Positions 24,661-37,440 of a DNA stretch of 64,000 nucleotides are shown one piece after another. The translations under genes were made by a program, and so were the position numbers. This DNA comes from Cheilinus undulatus (lineage: Eukaryota > Chordata > Actinopteri > Labriformes > Labridae). The notes beneath the pieces are model-generated. The model ran no database searches. It was not told where the DNA came from and saw nothing but the letters and a program-made list of their open reading frames with translations. The stretch lies in NCBI RefSeq assembly GCF_018320785.1, contig NC_054885.1:8754921-8818920 (forward strand), in the 5' to 3' direction. Positions within the stretch are counted from its first letter, which is position 1. The number at the start of each line of letters is the position of its first letter.

Positions 24661-25163
24661 AACTTCATTAGAATTGTGTTTTTAGTTAGATAATTCAATT
24701 GATTTATTGATTTTCTTTTCTGAATTTGTGGTACTGTTGATTAGTTTGAAGATTTACTTTTGATACGTTTTTTCCAAGCCAATGAATTCCCCAAAATTTT
24801 GACCTGTTCCTTTTTCTCTGGTCTCCTAGAAGCACATTTAACAAATCCAAGACATGCTGTTTATCGGTAATCTCAATGGAACAGAAATTCAGAGATTCCG
24901 ATTTTATTGCTAGCTGCCGTTCTGTAGTTGTTTCTTTACATTTTCAACCTTTTTTCACAACTTTTTTATTTTGAATGTTGTGAAATCTTAAACTTGTTTT
25001 CATTATATACTCTTGACTTTAACTCCACAGGATTGTGACTTTTTGCTACTCAGTAAAAAAGAAAACTAAATCTCAGGTAACTGGTGACTGCACCAACACT
25101 TTGAAATAAACAATGCCAATATAAAAAGGAAACTGTCACACACAACATTTATCTGGACTGTGT
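24661..25163. other. Intergenic downstream of keratin B, nothing recognised
   Basis: AT-rich; no ORF or repeat end that I can support. Confidence 0.4.
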
Positions 25164-25169
25164 TTTATT
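25164..25169 (-). terminator. Polyadenylation signal of keratin B
   Basis: AATAAA on the minus strand, about 97 bp after the keratin B stop codon (25266-25268). Confidence 0.7.
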
Positions 25170-25265
25170 GATTAAACATCTGGATCTCTGATCAACACCA
25201 ATGGCAGATGATGATGACGAAGATGAAGATGATTATGAAGGTGAGTGGTCACCCTTCTCAGCACC

Positions 25266-28200
25266 TCAGCGCTGCAGGAGACCGGAGGAGGTCGAGGTTG
25301 AACTGGAGATCACCTTCCCATCAACCACCGTCTCCACCACCGTCACCGTCCGCTTGGTGGTAGAGGTGCTGGAGGTGGAGGAGGCAGTGGAGACACTGTT
25401 GACCAATCAGAGAGCAGATCAGTTAGATTGTTGGTAAAAAAAAAGATTTTAATGATTAAACTTAAAATTACTTGGAAAAGCAGTTATGAAGTGGTAATAC
25501 TTAATGTAGTAACTGCAAAAAGAAAAATAAAAGACAAATTGTAGGATTAAAAGTGGCAAAAAATGGTTAAAAGGGTCAAAAACAGGCTCAAGGAGGAGCA
25601 GAAAATGGTGAAAAGCAGATAAAAAGTTGCAACAATTGTTATAGGAGGCACAAATAAGTTAAAAGGGGAAAAATAAAACAAACATGGATGGAAACCGTGA
25701 TGAAAAGGGGTTAAAAAGTAGCATGAATAAATCATTAAAACATCAGAGCCAAATAATAGCTTATTAATGATTCAGCTCCAAAATGAAGTTACTGTTAGAC
25801 AGAATGCTAACACCAATGCTACTGATCCATATTCATTGATATCATCACTTAATCACAACTGGGGAGGGTCTATTTTCTTGGCTTTTTAGGGGCCCAGCCA
25901 CTTCCATGGGTAGGCCTGCATATCTGTATATAGTTTTCGTAAAATAAGGACAATGCGTTTTACTAACTTCCTTTCTGAATATTAAACATTCATAACTACC
26001 TCTATCTTTGTTGACCTAACAATCCTGTAATCATAAACTCCTCATGCAGAGCTGATTGCTCCCCCTCAGCCCGTCTCAGGTGTGCTCATATACACCTGAG
26101 TCGATCTCACTCCCTCCAATGAGTCTCACCTCTCTCCATCCAGCAGCCTCCTGTACTCGGCGATCTCCAGCTCCAGTCTGGTCTTGATGTCCAGCAGCAT
26201 CTGGTACTCCTGTCCCTGACGCTCCAGGTCAGCCCTCAGCTGCACCAGTTGCTCCTCCAGCATCGTCACCTGTAGAAAAAGAAGAAGAAGAGGTCTCACA
26301 GGTGAACGCCAAACAAACAAAGGCCTCAAACTTTAACAACGATTCTGCTCCAGCTCTGCTCACCTGGTTCTGGTAGCTGCAGAGCTGCATGGAGTAGCGG
26401 CTCTGAGTCTCAGCCAGACTTCCCTCCAGGGACGCTTTCTGTAGAAAAACACACGTTAGACATAGGTGTTGAAAACTGTTTCCCAAAAAACTCATAAATT
26501 TAGAGTTTAAACAAATTTAATGTACTTTTTGATCATTTTATATTGAATCTATTTGATTAAATCTCTTTAATGTGTATTATTATGTTTTAAACTATTTTTC
26601 TATTTTTTATCTCTTATTTTTAATTTTTTTTGCTGTTTAAAGTTATAATTTTTGGGGATTTTTTAAGCCTTTATTTAAAGACAGCCAAAGAGAGACAGGA
26701 AATATGGGGGGTTTAGCTTTGTTTTGACTCTGCCTTCCCCCGTTGTTTGGGTAGTTTTGTTGCTTCTCAAGTGAAACATAAAAACAGGCATTGGTATTAC
26801 TCATTTCTGTGTAAGACTTACCAAGCCAAGCAGGGTCTGCAGCTCACACTGCAGGTTCTGCAACGTGCGTTTCACCTCCGTTACTTCCGACCTGGATGTC
26901 TGCAGGGTGGTCGTCTGCGTGACCACTTCCTGTTTCAGGGCCTCCGACTGCACAACAAAAACATCTTTAATGAACATAAGGCCTTACAAGTAAACTTTAT
27001 GTCTACAGGAAGTCACTTTTCGGTGTTACCCTGGTCTGGAACCAGTTTTCGAGCTCTCTCTGGTTCTTGGCGGCGACGGCCTCGTACTGCTCTCTGATCT
27101 CAGCCATGATCGCTGTGAGGTCGGCATTGGGACGGGCGTCCACCTCCACGTTGATCTGACCGCTCATTTGGTTCCGCATCGCCATCATCTCCTGCAGATG
27201 AATGACAATAATACAGCTGTTTCAAACAATAAGGCCCCACAATAACACTAACTAGGTGACTTATTGAAGCAGCCGATGACTCAACTCAGTTTGATTTAAT
27301 TTAATTTAACAGCTGTTTCTGGTGAAAGAACTGTCTTGATCTCAATGAGAACAGTCTTTTTCTCTTTGGATCCTTTCTTTCACACTGTCAGACACACAGA
27401 ATAATAATTTTAGCCTGCCAGTGACAAATAAGCACTTTTAGTGCACTTGTATTTTGCCCTTGGTGGTTGTTTTGCAGCTATTACAACCTGTTTCACTGCT
27501 GCAGACTGAAATAATCCCTCTGGACGATTCTCAAAGTGTATTCACTCCTGTTATACATATGGAGAGCTTATTTTTATAATCTTTCTTATTGTGCAGTCAA
27601 TATTACTCAGAAAAATGTTTTTCATGACGCCTCTTTCTACTTCTGATTTCAACAACACCTAAAATAAAGATCAAATAGAAAAATCTTCAGAATATATTGA
27701 TGAATAAGAACCATTTTTTAAAAATTGTTTTGGTTAATATACTACACCATGATGTTAGTCATTTTTGTCAGGCAAACCATAAACTTTTAAGATGTCAGCT
27801 ATAAATTTTATTATCTTTCTTCTAAGAATAAATTAAAGACTGTATTGTTATTATTTTTATTTACTTTTATCAGGTAGTATGATAACCTAACCATTCAATA
27901 ACCAGTGCTGTGTGTGGGTGTAATGGGCAGAAGAGCCTCAAGAGGGCGCTGTTCAGCCCTGATAAAAATCATGCGCTCCTCAAGTATGGAAGTCAGCTAC
28001 TGCCACTATCAGATCAAAATTAACCCAGATAAAATTTGTCTTTACTCTGAAAAAGTATTTTTGAATCACAAAGTAAAAAGTACATTTAAACAACACACAG
28101 CAGTTTGTCAATTGTAAATGCAACTCTAACAGATACAATTGTTTTTATCGTATGACAAGGATGACAAACTGCATCAAAAAACCTTTTCAAGATGTATTTA

Positions 28201-31200
28201 AAAGAAAGCCATGACAAAAATTGCGATAAAGTCTTAAGTTCTGTTTTTCGCTTAAGTTCTGTTTACCTAAAAATGTCCTGTTTTTACTACCTCAAAACTC
28301 ATCCTAACTTAGACTTATTAACCAAGTTAGATGTCATATTTGCCGTGTTTACCACAGCTGTCATATTATCTGTAAAGGTGTGATAAATCTTGTGTCTGTG
28401 CTTCCTCACCTCCTCATGGTTCTTCTTGAGGAAGATGAGCTCCTCCTTCAGACCCTCGATCTGCATGGTCAGGTCCCCCTTTGCCAAGTTCAGCTCATCC
28501 AGGACCCTCTTCAGCCCGGCGATGTCCGCCTCCACCGACATACGCATGGCCAACTCGTTCTCATACCTGCAGGAGAGGAAGAGGGAGAAGATGACATGAG
28601 GATGAGGGGAAGGATGGAGGGCAGGTAGAGGGAGGAAGAGGAGGAGTAGTGAGCTGAGCTAGTGATGCTCCATGGTTATATAAACATCACAAACTATGTG
28701 ACGAGTCAGCCTGAGCTGCTGTCAAACTGTCACATTAAAAACAACACTACACATCATAAATCAGCTGTGAAAATACAAGTATTTACAATCCTGGATCCTG
28801 GTGCGACTACTGCTTAATCATTATGATTAGATCAGTTTGTAATAGTAGTACTAGTACTACATCTTTGCCTTTATTTTACAGGACAGCTGAAGCAAGACAA
28901 TACGAAGGGAGAGAAAACAGGGGAAATATGGTTAGCAGGCTTGCTAAGTTAGTGCAAATTATCCCTTTTTAGTTAGCAAACATATATTTCTTGAACTGTG
29001 TAGAAAAGAACTTCAAAACCTGCTGAATTATGCTGGACTGGTCAAATACTCTAAATGCACCTTTACATAAAGTCTGTGCTTTTAACCTGGGACACTTTCT
29101 GTCTCTGTTGGTGGGACATATCTCACTGCTGCCATCTTCTGGCCACTGGTTTGTAATGCACTTTAGGGCGATGTGCAATAAGAAGACTCAGGAGAAGGCT
29201 AGGAGTTCAGATTTGGGCACCTTGGGCAGAATAATGTGAACAGGAAGAAACTTTAAACACAGAACATTTGGAATCTTCTTAATAATTCTTATTGGCAATT
29301 ACACAATTAAATACATCATATTTGTATTGCATTTTAAAGATTTATGTGTGTTTTAGACTTTTTAAAAATTTGATTCAGTGGACTGAAGGTCTGTTATTCT
29401 CCTTGTGAAGAGTGGCAGATGACACTATGGCTCCCCCCACTGACCAGCCACTGTTACTACCGCTAAAATGAAGTACTCCACTTTTCATGAGTTAAATGTT
29501 AAAAGTGATGCAACATCAGGTCAGCTGTATATTTTTAGCCTCACAGTTATTGAAAAAATAACACTCAAGAGCTTACTCAGTGAGTTCCAGCTGCAGTGTT
29601 GAAGCCGTCTGTCATAATTACAAACTAATTTATGAAATCACATAAAGCCCTGAGGTTAGAACTGCATAATGAAACATTAAAACCTCACCCGCCGCAGCCT
29701 GTCAATCAAAGCACACCTTCAATGAAGGCCGCCTGTCATATTTCTTTATCTATCCAAACCTTGAAGTGTTATTGCGGTGTTGTGGTTACTGACTTGTGTC
29801 CAGACATAACAGTGTAAACAGCTAGCTGACTCAGATGTACTGAGACATTACTTGTCTGGACTTGGGGCTCTAATCTAGATCTGTAACTGTCATCTGTCAA
29901 CTGAAAGGTTAACTAATTTTTATTCTCTGTAGCTTCGACGGCTACTTTACTTTATCCAAAAGCTACTGAATCGGTGGATTCCAGAACTTCTGTTGCAGTG
30001 TTGATGGTTCTACTTAGCATTTGCACTTGTTTCCACTTCAAAAAATACCTTATAATCTGTTATGAGCTTCCACTGGGGCATGTTTGTAACATGAACGCCC
30101 TCTGCTGGGACCCCTGCAGACTTGAGCAGAGCAGCCTGTGTACCTCTAACCTGACACACCAGATAGACTGTTTAATATGTGCTTTGCATGGGATCTATTT
30201 CACTCTCATCTAGGAAAACTCACATTAAAAGTGTACAGGAGGGGCAGGACTTTTTAGAATATTCTCAGAAGGATGAATATTCTGTCTGTTGCATTCATTA
30301 CTGGCCAATCAGAGGGACAAGGTTGTAGATATGCACAGCTCCGGTAAGTAATGTGAGCTCTGCAGGCTACTTGAACAGTCGTGGTTCTTTGCTCTCCTTT
30401 AAATGAATATATGTGGATCAGTTCCAATAAAACTGTCACTATGCCAGGGCTATATCAAAGCTAAACACTACACCGGTGCAGCCATTGCTTCCAGCTTCCA
30501 GAGCAACCGAACCCTGCCTGTAGCTACAGCCTCATCCTCCTCTATTGAAGCTGATTGGTCAGGTCTGTTTTCAGACTTGATTCATTCCTTTCAGATTGGA
30601 GTGCAGCCAAATGGATTTGCCTGATGACAGAAATGGCATCTAGCAAATCCATCTGCTCTGTGCTCATTTTCAACACTAGATCAATGTGGCCTAGTGTTTT
30701 CAGCACTCAGTATCGGTGCAAGAACATCCTCAGTATGGGCTTTATTTCTTGCTGCTGTGCTCACAGCTAAAAAAAGTTAGACTTTTGGAACAGTGCCATA
30801 CTCATCGAAGCCCTCACTGACCAGTTAAATAAAGAAGGGGCCGGTCTTCTTTTGCCATCAACGATAACCGAGGAGAAACTGACCTGATTAGTCTTTTAGT
30901 CACCTACAAGTCCAGGTCTAGAACTGCTGCTATGTCAGGACAGGATTCTTACAGTATTTTGATGTTTTCTTGTGATAAAGAAGGGCATTGTAGGTACATG
31001 GAGCAATTTAGGGATCTAACAGATACAACCAAGGGCAGCAAGAGTCAACTTTTGCAATCTATCAGCAATAAGCACCAGAAAGAGGCACTCTGACAGTGTG
31101 GTTAATTAACCAGAAGTTAGTTATATCATTTAGCTCTGGGAGAGACCTGTAATGCTGCGTCTATTCCCAGAAGAAATGGTGTACACAACTGGTACACTTC

Positions 31201-31854
31201 TACTCCTACATGGAGTGTGAAGACTCACTTGGTCCTGAAGTCTTCTGCAGCCAGGCGGGCGTTGTCAATGCTCAGGTGGACCGATCCATTCAGCCTGATG
31301 GCTGCCTGAATCTGGAGAAGAACAGTCGTTAGTTGAGTTGCTGACTTCTATCTTCGTGACTCAGCTCCCTCCCTCCTGAAAATCTGAACTCATTCACTCA
31401 TGAAAACTCGTGCTCTACCCTGAGTTCTATCCCTGCACCTGTCACCTGTAAGGGTGACGATAAGTGTTACCTTGTCAGTGAGGTCTGCGATGGTGACAAA
31501 GAAGGCGCTGTAGTCTCTGGTGGCAGGGCCGACCTTGCTCTCCACAAACTGCCTGATCTTCAGCTCCAGCTCGGCATTGGCCTTCTCCAGTGCAGCCACC
31601 TTGGCCAGGTAAGAGGCCAGACGGTCGTTCAGGTTCTGCATGGTGAACTTCTCATTGCCGATGATGCTGTCGTCTGCACCCGCCATGCTGAAGGAGGATG
31701 AGAAGCTGCTGCCGCCTCCTGCAGTGGAGATGCGGATCCCTGAATCTCCTGCTCCTCCATACACACTGTGAGATTTCCTTGACATCCCCATGAGTCCCCC
31801 ACCACCCATGGAGGACCTCATAGAGAAGGCAGAGGTGCGAGAGTAGTTGGTCAT
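25266..31854 (-). CDS. Keratin B: type I (acidic) keratin, 8 coding exons, complete
   Basis: Cytoplasmic epithelial intermediate filament protein, partner of a type II keratin. Coding exons on the minus strand: 31854-31471, 31311-31229, 28566-28410, 27191-27030, 26947-26822, 26438-26364, 26269-26130 and 25395-25266, all GT-AG; 1257 bp, 418 aa. The head (1-66) is short and Ser/Gly-rich and lacks the long Gly runs of A. The rod (67-375, 309 aa) opens [20 protein letters not shown] and closes EYRRLLDGE. The tail is Ser/Thr-rich with [15 protein letters not shown] and ends SSGLLQR. The protein is close to A, including YLAKV and the extra intron (94 bp) in the coil 2 end exon, so A and B are probably tandem duplicates. 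Intron 2 (28567-31228) is the longest and holds SINE and MITE fragments. In family terms it is keratin 13-like; orthology not decided. Confidence 0.94.
25545..25740. repeat. Low-complexity 'gtggcaaaaatggt' array in the last intron of keratin B
   Basis: A degenerate purine-rich array of aaaagtggcaaaaaatggtt-like units. The same kind of unit fills the hAT-like element at 34227-35183 and, reversed, 46395-46990. Confidence 0.5.
26640..26720 (-). repeat. SINE tail fragment in intron 5 of keratin B
   Basis: 'agcctttatttaaagacagc' followed by 'gagagacaggaaatatgggg' is the reversed end of the SINE at 50885-51090. Confidence 0.5.
28855..28935 (-). repeat. SINE tail fragment in intron 2 of keratin B
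   Basis: 'cctttattttacaggacagc', then 'gagaaaacaggggaaatatg', matches the fragments at 3430-3500 and 26640-26720 in the same orientation. Confidence 0.5.
30455..30660 (+). repeat. Second short repeat family, copy in intron 2 of keratin B
   Basis: Shares 'gcagccattgcttccagctt', 'gtagctacagcctcatcctc', 'gctgattggtc' and 'gatttgcctgatgacagaaa' with 37240-37440 and 9770-9900. No coding content. Confidence 0.55.
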
Positions 31855-31934
31855 AGTGGACAGTGATGTTCTGCTGTGGCTGGAGGGAACAGAGAGAGAA
31901 GAGGTGAGTGAGGAGCAACAAGCATCTCACCTCC

Positions 31935-31942
31935 TATTTAAA
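31935..31942 (-). promoter_or_regulatory. TATA-like box of keratin B
   Basis: The minus strand reads GGTTTAAATAGGAGG, 81-88 bp upstream of the start codon, similar in sequence and place to those of A and C. Confidence 0.6.
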
Positions 31943-32404
31943 CCTCCTGCAGCCAAGGAGACGTCAATCAATCAGCAGGCACCATGACAGGAGGTATGTA
32001 CAAGGGACGCCCGCACAAGGTGTGTCAGGGGATGGTCAGGAAAAAATGTAACCTTCAAACCTGCTTACCTGCGTGACAATAATTTGTTCTGTTTATTGAT
32101 GCCAGAGAGTAAATTCACCAAAACCTGCAGGCTCTGTGCAACCTTTAGATCATAATCAACATGCAGAGACGTGTAAGCAAAGCTGTCAAAGATGCAAGGA
32201 CAGCCAATCAAAAGTAAATGAATAAAAGTCTTTGAAAAGGTTCAGCATACTCTGTAAATGTCAACAAGCATCTGTGTTATGGGTGTGGGCGTGTTGCTGT
32301 TGCAGGCAGTGCAAAGAGCAACATTTATTATCACATATCCTTTGCAAATGCATTCAAGGCCACCAATATGAAAGGAAAAAGGGGGAAAATAAATTTACAT
32401 CAAA

Positions 32405-33180
32405 GATCTCATGAACCCATTTTTCATTCACAAAAGAACATATCAGATGTTGAACCTGAGATATTTTTTCATTACATTAAAAAAATAATAGCTCATTTTG
32501 AAATTGATGGCTGCAACACATCAGGCTGGAAAAGTAAATGGTACTATTGAAAAACAGCTGCAGGATCATTTTGCAACTAATTGGGTTAATTGGCAACAGG
32601 TCAGTAGCATGACTGGGTATAAAAGGAGCATTTTAGACCACCAGAGGTCACCAATATGGTAACTGTCTAAAATTGTTGAACAGTCCATAATATCTTCAGA
32701 GAGTCTGGAGAAATCTCTGCACTACAGACGAGGCCAAAGGTCAGTGTTGGCTGCTTGTGATCTTTGGGCCCTCAGGTGGCACTGCATTTTAAACAGGCCT
32801 GATTCTGGACTGAAAATCACTGCATGAGCTCAGGTACACTTCCACAAAGTTGCTGTCTGTCAGAATATGTTCAACTAAAGTTAAAGCTGTATCACGCAAG
32901 GAAGAAGCCGGAAAGGCTGCTGTTTTCTCTGTGTCAAATCTTATTTAAAATGGACTGAGGCAAGATGAAAAACTGTTCTGTGGTCAGATGAATCCAAATT
33001 TGAAACTGTTTTTGGGAACCATGGATGCTGTGCCCATTAAAGCGGAGAGGGACCATCCAGTTCAAAAGCCTGCGATGCTGATGGTATGGGGTTGCATTAG
33101 TGCCTCTGGTGTGGGCATCGTACACATCTGAAAAGACACTATCAATGCTGAAAGTATGTAGAGGTTGCATGGGTTGGATG
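32405..33180 (+). mobile_element. Tc1-like element, decayed, 3' truncated
   Basis: In order it shows the non-coding left end with 'gggtataaaaggagcatttt', 'acgaggccaaaggtcagtgt', then transposase-derived 'tctgtggtcagatgaatcca' and 'gatggtatggggttgcatta'. It stops after 'atcaatgctgaaagtatgta'. Many stops; no transposase is possible. Confidence 0.75.
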
Positions 33181-34019
33181 TCTGTCCAGGTTGCTAGCAC
33201 TAGCAGAGCTAACGCTAGCTTGTCCACCGGTTAAGAAATACTTTTGCTATTTGAGTTGTTGCCATTAACTCCTTGGTTTAAGCAGCTGATAGCTCAGGGT
33301 ATATCTCTGTATATGTAAAGTTTCCTATATTTCTGATGTTTCTGTCCTCTGTTAGTGCCCAGATTTCTTTTTTTTGTAGCAACTAAAGTTGAGTTTGGAC
33401 CAAATATTCAAGAAAATTTCAGATTCGTAACTTCTACTGCTACTTTAAGTCTGAATGCATAGCTGTATCTACAAACATAAGTGAAAGACTAAGTGAAAAA
33501 AATGTATCAGCAACATTCAGAAGCATCGTTCAGCTCCATGGATCTGAACAGTCTGAGATCGTAGTGGAATAAGTCCACCAAAAAGGAGACGTTTAAACAC
33601 ACCCGCTCCTTATCTCTGCAGACCTAGAACAGCAACACACCACAAAACAAGCATAAAACCACACAACACCAGCACAGCTCAGAATTTTCCCCACTGTGTC
33701 TTATGCAGTTTAGTGCAATCAGTTCATCAACAAAGATCCACTAACAGCAATCCCCAATCCCCAATCCCCCCCCCAAATCAGTATTTACTGTCTCAGCAGT
33801 TACTCTCTGAGTGCAATTTTCTGCCAGAGTGACATCTCCTGTCTTCTCACACATGCTCTGTACAAGCCAGTCAACCAGCGTTGTCTTGAAAACTGAAGGA
33901 GAGCCCACCCCTATAAGGACGGGGCAGGATGAGAAGAGAAGGATGAGCAATTATCTTGTCTTATCTGCGCCATAGTTAAGACATGTGACTCCTTTTGGGG
34001 TGATGAGAGAAGATGCTGT
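33181..34019. other. Intergenic, nothing recognised
   Basis: No supported gene. 33755-33775 is a short duplicated 'caatcccc' and poly-C patch. Confidence 0.4.
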
Positions 34020-34226
34020 TCGCCACAAAATGGACTGACCTGAAGCAAGAAGTGTACTGTGATCTGACAATTCCAGAAATCAATAGCCATCAAGTTATAG
34101 AGGAAGAGGATAATCTGGACTGTTATCAATGGAAAGTTCAAAAGCCACATCTGTGATTGTGTGGGGGTGTATTCGTGCCCATGACATGGGTAACTTGCAC
34201 ATCTGCAAAGACATTTTTAATGCTTA

Positions 34227-35183
34227 GACTAGTGTTACTTAACCACAGAGACAAGTTGTTGAAAAATACATCTGCAAGAGCCACAATCTAAGTGGTGAAA
34301 AGCGGCAATTAAAATAAGTAAAAGGTGGCAAAAATGGTAAAAAAAAGCGGTGAACACTGGGAGAAAAGTGGAAAAAATGGGTGGAAAGTGACCAAATAAT
34401 GGGTTTAAAGTGGCAAAAAATGGGTGAAAAGTGACTAAACTGAGCAAAAATCAGAAAAAGGTGGGAAAAATGGGCAAAAAGTGGCATTTAATTCCAGAAT
34501 GCAGCTTAATTGGGTGAGAAGAGGCAAAAAAGTGCAAAAAGCAGGATAAAAGAGTCAAAAAGGGGAGAAAGGTGACAAAAAGAAGTTGCAAAAATGGGCT
34601 TAAATCGGCAAACACTTCGAGAAAAGTGGCAAAAATGGGTGAAAAGTGGCAAAAAAAATGAGTTACAGTTGGCAAAAATGGTCCAAAAGTGTCAAAAATG
34701 TTGCAAAAAATTAGTGAAAAGTGACTAAAATGGGCAAAACTCAGAAAAAAAGACGGGGAAAATGGGCAAAAAGCATGAGCTGCAAAATGGAAAATTATTA
34801 GCATTTAATTGCAAAAGGCGGCTTAAATGGGTGAAAAGTGGCAAAAAAAGGTGAAAAAAGAGCAAAAATTGCTGGATTAAAGTGTCAAAAAAGGGGCTTA
34901 AAGCAGTAAAAATTGAATTAAAGTAGCAAAACATTGCAAATAAAGGCAATGGAAATATGCAGACAAGAATAGAGTTTGACAATTAAGTTTGGCAAAGCCT
35001 ACTGTCTAAGTGTGGGAAACAAACTGATTAATGTTACCTGCAATGGATAATTTCTGAGATCAAATTTTCCTTTTTAAGGTTTTCTGGGGGATTAATGTTT
35101 CAAATGAAGACATGAAAGAGCCACAGATCATCACAAATGAGCCACATGTGTCTCCAGAGCCACACGTTGAGTATCACTGGCTA
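34227..35183. mobile_element. hAT-like element with internal tandem array, inserted in a Tc1 copy
   Basis: The left end CTAGTGTTACTTAAC and the right end, reverse-complemented CCAGTGATACTCAAC, are imperfect inverted repeats. The flanks aatgctta (34219-34226) and catgctta (35184-35191) are a 7-of-8 target duplication, the 8-bp size typical of hAT elements. The core 34285-34960 is a degenerate array of 'aagtggcaaaaatgggtgaa'-like units. No transposase. Confidence 0.65.
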
Positions 35184-35282
35184 CATGCTTATTTGACAAT
35201 GCCAAGATGTATTCTGCACGAGTTACAAAAGCATGGTTTCAAGGCAAAGAGTGCCGGCACTAGACTGGCCTGTATGCTCTCC

Positions 35283-35495
35283 AATCAATCAATGAATCTT
35301 TATTTTTTTTGTCAGTTTTCATACAACACAATGTCACACAAAGTGCTTTACACACAAATTACAAAAAGAAAAATACATGACTCCACCATACCCCGTCCTT
35401 GTCCCCTCTTCCCCACCCCGTAATCCAAACACAATATTGGCAAGTTTGGCAACAGTACAAGCTCAAATCCATTTACCAAGTCCATTTTATGAGTA
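35283..35495 (-). mobile_element. SINE/LINE 3' tail inserted in the Tc1 copy
   Basis: The left margin is 'aatcaatcaatgaatcttta' followed by 'cacaaagtgctttacacaca', the reversed 3' end of a common fish retroposon. Tc1-derived sequence resumes at about 35496. Boundaries are approximate. Confidence 0.5.
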
Positions 35496-35880
35496 TCTCC
35501 CATTGAAATTGCATGGCACATTACATAGCGCAAAATACAACAATGGAATCCCTGCATCATTGAGTGGATTAAAGATGTACATGAAGCAAAAATGGGAAAG
35601 AATTCCCCTCTCAGTACACTTAGTGTCTTCAGTCCCCCGACACTTGGAGGGTGTTGTTCGACACATGCTCCTGTCCCAACCTTTTTGGAACATGTTGCAG
35701 GCATCAAATTCAGAATGCATGTGTATTTAAAAAAGGTTTATTAGTTTGAGCATGAAGTATCTTCTCACTGCGTTGAAGTCAAATGAAAATAGGTTTAAGA
35801 GATTTTGCAACTGTATTCCTTTTAAAGCAAATTTTACACAGCGTCCCAACTTTTTGGTGTTTGTACTTCTGTTATTGCAA

Positions 35881-37239
35881 CTACTCTGTTATTATCTGAT
35901 GTTGACAGATGTCTCTGATGTTGTTATTCATTAAGGGTGAATGCTTCATGTTTTCAACCAAAGAAATAGCCTTAAAAAACACTAAAGTAGTAACAGATTT
36001 AACCTTTAGTAGTCATCCAGTGTGGGAGTTTTTCCTCAGGCACAACAGGTAGTGTTTGGTGAGAATTAAGTATTCAAAGCTTGATGTGACATTTGGGTTT
36101 TGTGGCTTTTTTGTCTGTTGGAAGATGAACTGTGCTTCTAATGACACTTCCTGATGAATGAAAAGTTAAACACATCTGCCAGAGGCCACGGCAGTCAACA
36201 AGCTCTTACAGGTTTTTTTTAAATGTTTGAAAGTACAGCCTGATGAGCTTTCTGGTGTGAGAGGTAGCATTATCCTTCTTTTTCATTGAAAATGAGCCTG
36301 TAAAAGCTCATAGCATGCCGTTAAATAGCCAAAGGGAGTTCACGTTCAGCAAGAAGTAAAACTCTCTGAAAGGGGAAGAGTGTCGCCAACTTTCAGTCTG
36401 GGCATTGCCTCTAAGATTGCTCTATATTCAGGTTTTTCATTGACACAAACTAAGACAAGTGAAGGCATGTAGGGCATTCCCAGACCCTGTATACTGTCTA
36501 TCAAAACCATATATTCTCAGAAAGCAGTTCTGTTTTAATGTTAAATAACAGCAGGCCTACAGAGTCTCAAAAAGTTGCAACAGTGGCATCACCTTTTCTC
36601 TGTAAGCTTCAGGGGTCTGAAGACACTTAATGCTGAACTGTAAAAAGTGGAATGCTTTCCCTACATCTTCTGTGATGTGGGCTTCATCTTAAGTTGCTCA
36701 ACAGAGTCTCCATTGTCATATTTCACGCTGTGTCTAAGTAAGTAAAGTTGGTCATATAACAACCAGGAGGTCAAGGGATTGATCCCCAGATCCAACAGTC
36801 ACATTTCAATATGCCTATAGGGCAAGTTTTTAAATACCAATTTGCTCCGACTGTTGCATCAGCTGGGACTTTTCCATTTCACATTGAGCAGCTTGGCTAT
36901 ACTCGGCACAGCAAGGCTTTTCCACCACAACCAAGCTATCCATTTGTAGGCGGGTCTAGAGCTGATGACAGCACATTGAGTCAACGATGTTAAATAGCTG
37001 CGCTTCAGTATACATTACTTTGTTTCACCAGAAGAAGAAGAACCATCTGGTTTTGCTGTCCACACACATCATGCCTGTCCATGCTGTTGTTCCAAGGTAT
37101 TTCAAAGATTGGTGCCCTGAATGAGGACAATGGAGGCGGGGCTTGGGCCCAGCTCCAGAGCAGGACCATTCTTGGCTTAGTGTAGCCTGGTGTGGTCAAA
37201 CTGGTGATGGAAAAGTAAATAAGCATAGGTCCGTTTGGT
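35881..37239. other. Intergenic with possible old MITE near 36800-37000
   Basis: 36880-36945 ('gcagcttggctatactcggc', 'acagcaaggcttttccacca') resembles one end of a palindromic fish MITE, but I cannot place a partner end. Nothing else is recognised. Confidence 0.35.
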
Positions 37240-37440
37240 ACAGCTAGACTAGTGGTAGCCATTTCTTCCAGCTTGCAGTACAGCCAAACCCATATTGCAG
37301 CTACCACCTCAATCTCTTCAAATGATGCCGATTGGCCCGATCCGTTCTCAGACTGGGAACAATGGGCTTTGCAAAACGGCTTTGACTGATGACAGACATG
37401 GAATCTCACCAATCCATTGGCTTTGCAAGGTTACCAATCC
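37240..37440 (+). repeat. Second short repeat family, copy 3
   Basis: Aligns with 30455-30660 through 'gtagccatttcttccagctt', 'gcagctaccacctcaatctc', 'gccgattggcccgatccgtt' and 'gactgatgacagacatggaa'. Confidence 0.55.

Larger units (their letters stand above)
34020..35880 (+). mobile_element. Tc1-like element carrying two later insertions
   Basis: Three pieces align in order to one Tc1 copy. They are 34020-34226 ('ttgcacatctgcaaagacat'), 35184-35282 ('gacaatgccaagatgtattc', 'gactggcctgtatgctctcc') and about 35496-35880 ('tatctcccattgaaattgca', 'agcaaaaatgggaaagaatt', 'acacagcgtcccaacttttt'). The gaps are filled by a hAT-like element and by a SINE/LINE tail. The transposase is broken by stops and frameshifts. 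Confidence 0.75.

Noticed and set aside
34235-34982. Series of Phe/His/Ser-rich minus-strand frames
   Set aside because: Translations of the degenerate 'gtggcaaaaatggg' array.
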